NCBI GenBank assembly: GCA_016712375.1
Contig: JADJRE010000045.1
Span: 1-64,000 of the forward strand
DNA from: Rhodospirillales bacterium
Lineage (GTDB): Bacteria > Pseudomonadota > Alphaproteobacteria > Rhodospirillales > Defluviicoccaceae
Direction: 5' to 3'
Length of the DNA: 64,000 nt
Shown here: positions 58,725-64,000 of the stretch, in pieces
How the letters are laid out: every line of letters begins with the position of its first letter
Numbering within the stretch: position 1 is the stretch's first letter
Position numbers and translations under genes: made by a program
The notes under the pieces: generated by a model
The model's input: the letters and a program-made list of their open reading frames with translations, nothing else
Databases searched by the model: none
What the model was told of the DNA's origin: nothing

Positions 58725-60341
58725 ATGGCTTCAATCAGTCGAGTGCGCGTAAAACATGCGAGGGCCGGTTTAGCCAACAATGCTCAACGCTACATCGCAG
58801 AAGGGGATGGCAGACCATATGTGCTGTTGTCGTTTTTCTTCATTATTTTGAGTTTGTTGTTGCTTCCGATTATCCAATTTCAGATCCCCCCGCTATATGA
58901 CTATCCAAATCATCTAGCTAGATTAGATATCATATCGAGACTAAGCCAAGACGAATTTTTGGCGCGCTACTACTATTTAAACTGGCAGGTAATACCGAAC
59001 ATCGCAAGTGACGTGATTGTCCCCCCATTTGCCGAGCTTGTCGGCTTGTACTTAGCTGGAAAAATCTTCATAATAACAAGTATAATCTTGATATTTACTG
59101 GGGTGCATGCCGTTTATTTTGCAGTGTACCGCCATTCGTCTGTCATGCCATTAATTGGCGCGTTAATTATGTATAATAATGTCATGGCGCACGGGTTAAT
59201 AAACTATACATTCGGTATCGGTGTTATGCTTTGGGGTATAGCCTTTTGGCTAGGTCTGCGCGAGAAGTCCTCTCTGTTGAGGGCTGCCGTATCAGTTGTG
59301 TTTGTTATTGCTACCTTTTTTTCCCATTTGGCGGCATTCGGCCTTTACGCCCTCGGTTTATTGGCTATAGAACTTCATAAAGGATTTGAAAAGCGTGAAC
59401 ACATTGGCCGGGCGACACTAGTCGACGTCGCCGTCTTGGGTGTGCCTCTTTTGATTGTGCCCTTGTTGATGGCTGTCAGCCCTACCGGACAACATCTCGC
59501 CGCAGTCAGCTGGGTAAGCAGCGGCTGCACCTCGACATCGCTGACATGCTACTTTCTTGTGAAGCTCAAAGGAATCCAATGGGTTTTTGAGGCCTACTCG
59601 AGAACCAGCGATCTCATTTCGCTCGCACTCATTCTGCTTGGGGCGTTCTGGATGTGGCGCCGGCACTGGTTGCGCGCTCATCCTATGGCAGCGTGGCTGG
59701 CTGGCGCGGCTCTAGTGGTTTACTTCGCCTTGCCCACCGAAGCTTTCGGTTCATCACTGACAGACGTGCGTCTTCCGGTAGGAATGGCGCTTCTTATGAT
59801 TGGATTTTTCGATATTAAGTTTCCGAATCGAAAGGCGCAAAATTTATTTATGTGTGCGCTATGCGGTATTTTAATTTTCAGAATTGCAACAATACTGGAC
59901 GTTTGGCGAATATATAACATGGAATGGTCTGAAATTCGGTCCTCGTTCCAGCATATTGATCGCGGCAGCAAAATTCTTGTTGCCCGCTCTGGTGCCCTTG
60001 CGGAGGTCGCAACGGTGGAGTCTGTTCCCTGTCTCGCCGTAGTCGAGCGTTCCAGCCTCGGATCACTGGTGTTTGCCGTTCACGGGCAACAAATCCTCAG
60101 ACTGCGATCGTTATATGTGGATGATATCATAGGGTACAGTGACGCACCCGTAAGCGTCGACGACCTGATCAGCATGAAGATTGAATCTTCTAACGGAAAA
60201 CCTTATCTCGAAAATTGGAGGGAGTTTTACGACTACGTTTATATACTCCATGGGGTCAATCACCCGCCAGGCAACATTCCAGACAATCTACAATTACTCG
60301 ACTCAGGTAGGCGATATCAACTTTATCGCATCTTGCGCTGA
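58725..60341 (+). CDS. Polytopic membrane protein, GT-C glycosyltransferase-like
   Basis: A protein of about 538 residues with roughly 10-12 membrane helices and a soluble C-terminal domain of about 130 residues. The first long loop begins IPPLYDYPNHLARLDII; an acidic residue here, just after the first helix, is usual for GT-C enzymes that use lipid-linked sugars. No closer family was recognised. ATG 58725 follows a GGGGGGAA ribosome site and is better than 58701. Base composition is clearly richer in A+T than all neighbours and codon use differs (AAT, ATA, TTA common), which suggests recent transfer. Confidence 0.75.
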   Translation: MASISRVRVKHARAGLANNAQRYIAEGDGRPYVLLSFFFIILSLLLLPIIQFQIPPLYDYPNHLARLDIISRLSQDEFLARYYYLNWQVIPNIASDVIVPPFAELVGLYLAGKIFIITSIILIFTGVHAVYFAVYRHSSVMPLIGALIMYNNVMAHGLINYTFGIGVMLWGIAFWLGLREKSSLLRAAVSVVFVIATFFSHLAAFGLYALGLLAIELHKGFEKREHIGRATLVDVAVLGVPLLIVPLLMAVSPTGQHLAAVSWVSSGCTSTSLTCYFLVKLKGIQWVFEAYSRTSDLISLALILLGAFWMWRRHWLRAHPMAAWLAGAALVVYFALPTEAFGSSLTDVRLPVGMALLMIGFFDIKFPNRKAQNLFMCALCGILIFRIATILDVWRIYNMEWSEIRSSFQHIDRGSKILVARSGALAEVATVESVPCLAVVERSSLGSLVFAVHGQQILRLRSLYVDDIIGYSDAPVSVDDLISMKIESSNGKPYLENWREFYDYVYILHGVNHPPGNIPDNLQLLDSGRRYQLYRILR

Positions 60342-60431
60342 AGCCGTTATGATCGGCTGCGCCGGTGAGAAGCGAGGCTTGGCAGATCAGCAAATTGCGC
60401 GATAATTGGGGCAGAGACCGAGGACGCAGGC

Positions 60432-61100
60432 ATGAACGGTGATCTGTTGGCGGCGATGCGGCAGCAGATGGTGGAGATCATCGGCGTACACGCAGAACAT
60501 GCGCGTGACCATACCGGGAAGGAGGTGATCGCGCCCCGCATCCTGGAAGCTATGGGATGCGTGCCGCGGCACGAATTCGTGCCGGCTGAGTTGGTTGCCT
60601 ACGCCTATTCCGACCAGCCGCTACCGATCGGTTACAGCAAGACCATCTCGCAGCCCTTCATCGTCGCGTTGATGACCGACCTGCTCGACATCCAGCCTGA
60701 AAGCACGGTGTTGGAAGTGGGTACCGGGCTGGGCTACCACGCAGCTGTTCTCGCCTCACTCGCCGCGCGGGTTTACAGCATCGAGATTATCGAGGAACTG
60801 GCGGCGTCGGCGCGCCGCAACCTCTCGACACAAGGATTTTCGAGCGTCGCATTGAAGATCGGCAATGGCCAGTACGGTTGGCCGGAACATGCGCCTTTCG
60901 ACCGCGTTCTTGTCTGTGCGGCTTCCGAACTGATCCCTGGCGTCCTGCTGCAACAGCTTAAAGCAGGGGGAAGAATGGTCGTACCGACCGGCGTCGCTGA
61001 CGCTCAGGTGCTCACTTTGGTAGAGAAATCCGAGGCGGGCCGCATCTCGGTCCGGGAAATAATGCCGGTGCGTTTCGCCCTTCTTGAGACGGGAAACTGA
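60432..61100 (+). CDS. pcm: Protein-L-isoaspartate O-methyltransferase-like
   Basis: A SAM-dependent methyltransferase of 222 residues that starts repair of isoaspartyl residues in aged proteins. Family blocks are VIAPRILEAMGCVPRHEFVP, AYSDQPLPIGYSKTISQPFI, VLEVGTGLGYHAAVLASLA (SAM site), VYSIEIIEELAASARRNL and APFDRVLVCAASELIPGVLL. It has a GAGGACGCAGGC ribosome region before ATG 60432. GC content returns to the chromosomal level here. Confidence 0.93.
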   Translation: MNGDLLAAMRQQMVEIIGVHAEHARDHTGKEVIAPRILEAMGCVPRHEFVPAELVAYAYSDQPLPIGYSKTISQPFIVALMTDLLDIQPESTVLEVGTGLGYHAAVLASLAARVYSIEIIEELAASARRNLSTQGFSSVALKIGNGQYGWPEHAPFDRVLVCAASELIPGVLLQQLKAGGRMVVPTGVADAQVLTLVEKSEAGRISVREIMPVRFALLETGN

Positions 61101-61405
61101 AGCGGGAGCTTTAAAAGTGATGCAACTATCCGCAGGGTTGATGAGTGACGGAGGTCGACCAATACCGACCACGTGCCGAAGGTGATCTGATTCAATCGCT
61201 AAGCGGTCAACGCATCGCCCGCGACCGCAGCGTGTGACCTGCGGCGTCGGTAAAAATGGTAGTCATGAGGCGAAAAAAGGTTTTGCCCTTTTGAGAAGCT
61301 TGTGGTTAAGTTTTGTGCGGATGGTAGAGGCTGCTAGTGCTCCACTAAGGGACGACCCATCGAAAAGCCGCGCGACAGCGCGAAATCCAACAAGGGTCTT
61401 TAAGA
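61101..61405. other. Intergenic region downstream of pcm
   Basis: There is no recognised gene or RNA. Short open frames on both strands show no homology that could be recognised. It may contain the promoter of the small protein at 61406. Confidence 0.35.
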
Positions 61406-61642
61406 ATGCTACACCTGCCGAATTCGGGCTACCGGGTTTTCCGGGTTCAACTTTACAACGAACAAGTTCGGTCTCTGGCGTCACACCGGCAAAGGCACTC
61501 CTTCTTTGATCGTCAGTGGGCGGAAGCTCAATTGCGCGACGTCGTTGCTCGCGATGAGGCGGAGGCTTGGTCGCTGATCGCTGAACGGTTTCCGCCAGAG
61601 GACGGCTTCGTCGTCGAGCAGATCACCGCCAGCGCGTTCTAG
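61406..61642 (+). CDS. Small hypothetical protein
   Basis: A protein of 78 residues of unknown function. It has the look of a real protein: YRVFRVQLYNEQVRSLASHRQ, HSFFDRQWAEAQLRDVVARD, then EAWSLIAERFPPEDGFVVEQI, with balanced amphipathic composition and no low-complexity Arg/Ala bias. No membrane segment or signal is present. The ribosome site is weak (AAGAATG). Homologues in related genomes would confirm it. Confidence 0.5.
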   Translation: MLHLPNSGYRVFRVQLYNEQVRSLASHRQRHSFFDRQWAEAQLRDVVARDEAEAWSLIAERFPPEDGFVVEQITASAF

Positions 61643-61895
61643 CTTATCCGGCGCAACGCTCGATTCGAGCCTATCATCGTTGCCCCGGCACGGATTTGAT
61701 CCTTTTTTGCCGGTCAGGGTCCGCTCAATGGGTCGCTCGCTCCCCCCAGGTCCGAACTCCACCCAGTGATATCTTTGTAAAACTTATAAAGCGGCTGAAC
61801 GTCAGTCGAGGTGCGCAAGGGGGTATATCGGCGGCGATTGTCTCGCGCCGGCGCTTGTGGCAGATAAGAGATAATGTCATTCGAGCAGGAGACGG

Positions 61896-63124
61896 ATGGT
61901 CATCTTGCTTCGCCGCGCTCGGTCGGCCATGCGCCAGCTTATTTGTCTGCTCGCTGCAGCTGCAGTTGTCAGCGCCACTGCCGCGCACGCCGAGGATGTG
62001 TCTTTTGATGCCTGGGTGGAGCAGGTGCGGGCCGAAGCAGCCCAGCGGGGGCTTTCATCGCCCGCGGTGCAGTCCGCACTTGCCGATATCAAGTTCATCG
62101 ACCGGGTTATCGAACTCGATCGCCGTCAGCCTGAACTGACGCAGAGCTTCTGGCGATATACGGACGCGCGCATCACTGAAGCCCGCATTGCTCAGGGTCG
62201 TGCTTATCTGAATGCCTACGAGCCGCTGCTCGAACAGGTCCGGGCACGTTGGGGCGTACCGCCTCAGGTTCTTGTCGCTCTATGGGCGCTCGAAAGCGAC
62301 TTCGGCCGCATCCAGGGCGATTTCGAAGTCGTCTCCTCGGTGGCGACACTTTCCCACGACAGCCGACGCGCCAGCTTTTTTCGGCAGCAACTTTTGCCGC
62401 GCTTGAGTTGATCGAGAGCGGCGATCTTGCTCCCGATGTGCGCGGTTCGTGGGCGGGAGCGATTGGCCAGCCGCAGTTCATCCCGACGACCATTCGCGGC
62501 TACGCAGTGGATTTCGATCAGGACGGGCGACGGGACCTGTGCGCGAGCCTGCCCGATGTGTTTGCCTCAGCGGCCAATTACCTGCACGCCAGCGGCTGGA
62601 ACAGCGGCTCCGGCTGGGGGCAGGAGGTGAGCCTGCCGCTTAACTTTGATTACTTGCAGACCGGTCTGGAGGTGGAAAAGTCGGTGCGTGCCTGGCAATC
62701 GATGGGCGTCCGCCAAGCCGATGGCTCCGATCTGCCAGATTCTGATCTGCCGGGGACGGTACTGTTGCCGGCCGGGGTCAACGGCCCGGCATTTCTTGTC
62801 CACCCGCAATTTCCGGGTGATTCTGAAATGGAATAACTCAGTGCTTTATGCGCTGGCGGTCGGCCTGTTGTCCGATCGCATCGCAGGCAGGGGCCGCTGA
62901 TAACTCAGCGTTGGGGTGAAGAAGTGCCACTAACCCGCTGGGATGTCGTTGAACTGCAGTCCCGACTGACGACGATGGGATTTGAGTCGGGCGAGCCGGA
63001 CGGGGTCGTGGGTGAAAAGACCCGCCGTGCAATCCGGCTGTTTCAGCGCAGTGTGGCACTGCCGGCCGACGGCTATGCTGATGCGGGGCTGCTGCAGCAG
63101 CTCCGCAGCCAGTCCGGCCAGTAA
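61896..63124 (+). CDS. mltB: Lytic murein transglycosylase (MltB family) with C-terminal peptidoglycan-binding domain, three frameshifts
   Basis: This enzyme cleaves the glycan strands of peptidoglycan. The start at 61896 follows AGGAGA and opens with an Arg-rich signal peptide ending AAHAE. The catalytic SLT domain shows PPQVLVALWALESDFGRIQG (Glu acid), GSWAGAIGQPQFIPTTIRGY and DFDQDGRRDL. The C-terminus is a PG_binding_1 repeat (WDVVELQSRLTTMGFESGEP, TRRAIRLFQRSVALPADG). Shifts occur at the T-run 62392-62395 (RQQL joins FAALELIESGD), near 62806 (HP joins NFRVILKWNNSVLYALA) and near 62890 (RIAG joins GPLITQRWGE). Together they form one complete family member, 6 bp upstream of rlpA. Confidence 0.87.
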
Positions 63125-63130
63125 TCAGCG

Positions 63131-64000
63131 ATGAAGCCGCTGGTTGCCATACGGATTTGCAGCGGAGTGTGCGGCGTGCTGTTGCTGTTCGGCTGCTCGA
63201 GTACCCCGCGGCCGGGAGAACCGCCCACAGACGTTAGCCGGGCGGCAGCGGCGACGCCCGGCTACAAAGTGGGGAAACCATACCAGATCAAGGGCGTATG
63301 GTACTACCCTCAAGTTGATTACGGGTACATCGAGGAGGGAATCGCCTCCTGGTACGGCCCGGGCTTCCATGGCAAGGCGACGGCCAACGGCGAATCTTAC
63401 GACATGAACGACCTGACAGCGGCGCACCGGACGCTGCCGATGCCAAGCATTGTTCGTGTCACCAATCTGGAAAATGGTCGCAGCCTCAAGCTCAAGGTCA
63501 ACGACCGCGGGCCGTTTGCTCGCGAACGGATCATTGACGTCTCGCGCCGCGCATCGCAGCTCCTCGGGTTCCATATGCAAGGAACAACGCCGGTGCGGGT
63601 CGAGATCGTCGAGGACGAAAGCCGGCAGCTGGCGGCGGCGCTGGGGGGTGCCGTCAGAGGTGGCCTGGGCAGCGTCGCGGCCGATGCCGACACCGGTCGC
63701 CGTCGTCGCCGCCACCTCTCTTGAGCCCGACCCGGCGCCCCGCACCCCTGGCAGGCGTCGTTGCCGAGGCGCTGACCGAACCGGCTGTCGCAGAAATGGA
63801 GGTCGGCACGGTCCCGCAAGCGATGGTGCCCGATCCGCCGCCAGCCACGGGTCAAGCGAGCTCAAATTACCCGGGGTCATATCTGCCGACCGCCGGCTAT
63901 GCGTCGGCGCAATCGTCTTCTCGCGCTCTGGCGGCCGTAAGCGGGGGGACCTCCAGCGAAGCCGCCCGCTGGGTCCAAGCAGGGGCCTTTGCGGATCCCC
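63131..64000 (+). CDS. rlpA: Septal ring lytic transglycosylase RlpA, frameshifted and cut by window end
   Basis: A lipoprotein (lipobox LFGC, Cys22) with a double-psi beta-barrel: EGIASWYGPGFHGKATANGESY, HRTLPMPSIVRVTNLENGR, VNDRGPFARERIIDVSRRAS. RlpA proteins cleave naked glycan strands at the septum. The linker continues in another frame after the G-run at 63643-63648 (PSEVAWAASRPMPTPVAVVA) and in a third after the C-run at 63745-63748 (LAGVVAEALTEPAVAEM). The window ends in AARWVQAGAFADP, the expected first strand of a SPOR domain. The gene therefore runs past position 64000. It is co-directional with mltB, probably one operon. Confidence 0.9.

Overview
The window is high-GC DNA from the chromosome of an alphaproteobacterium, most likely of the Rhodospirillales type. 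This is inferred from gene content and order: a divergent recG / sdhE-mfd pair, an xseB-ispA-dxs-tlyA isoprenoid/rRNA-methylation cluster, an NDUFS4-type accessory subunit of complex I, a Mg-type HemB and a fused B12-dependent acyl-CoA mutase (IcmF). No rRNA, tRNA, CRISPR array, phage or plasmid backbone was recognised.

Layout. 0-3.6 kb: decayed insertion sequences (an IS21-family element abutting a truncated IS3-family element). 3.9-7.1 kb: a secreted sulfatase and a secreted FG-GAP/ASPIC-UnbV protein, both frameshifted. 7.3-13.2 kb: recG, sdhE and mfd. 13.3-16.5 kb: a GlxA-like AraC regulator divergent from an osmC gene cut by a decayed IS630-family element, with the 3' end of a haem peroxidase gene on the far side. 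16.6-25.7 kb: two sodium:solute symporter loci interleaved with two CBS/DUF294 nucleotidyltransferase-like proteins and a small CBS protein. 25.8-30.5 kb: a minus-strand operon of a TAXI-TRAP transporter, a DUF1850 protein and a glutaryl-CoA-dehydrogenase-like enzyme. 30.7-36.9 kb: a membrane-anchored helical protein, an alpha/beta hydrolase-OsmC fusion, penicillin acylase, a second hydrolase and a solitary CheW. 36.9-43 kb: hemB, metY and icmF. 43-48.9 kb: tlyA, dxs, ispA, xseB, a histone-deacetylase-like amidohydrolase, a TusA-like protein and the complex I subunit. 49-56.8 kb: a Sua5-type t6A synthase, cysQ, an orphan CoxL-like molybdenum hydroxylase, the AmmeMemoRadiSam pair (a Memo-AMMECR1 fusion facing a radical SAM enzyme) and a glutathione transferase. 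57.1-64 kb: a lipoprotein with a permuted papain-like motif pair, an AT-rich GT-C-like membrane protein, pcm, a small conserved-looking protein, mltB and rlpA (cut by the window end).

Functional themes are uptake and breakdown of small organic acids (ActP-like symporters, TAXI-TRAP, glutaryl-CoA dehydrogenase, IcmF), DNA repair, isoprenoid synthesis and cell-wall remodelling. Two features dominate interpretation. First, about two dozen one-base shifts break otherwise well conserved genes, including dxs and the t6A synthase, and many fall in G/C or A/T runs. This looks more like consensus errors than mass pseudogenisation, so frameshifted housekeeping genes are listed as single genes. Second, the most unusual intact content is the AmmeMemoRadiSam pair, the symporter/DUF294 array and the permuted papain-like lipoprotein.
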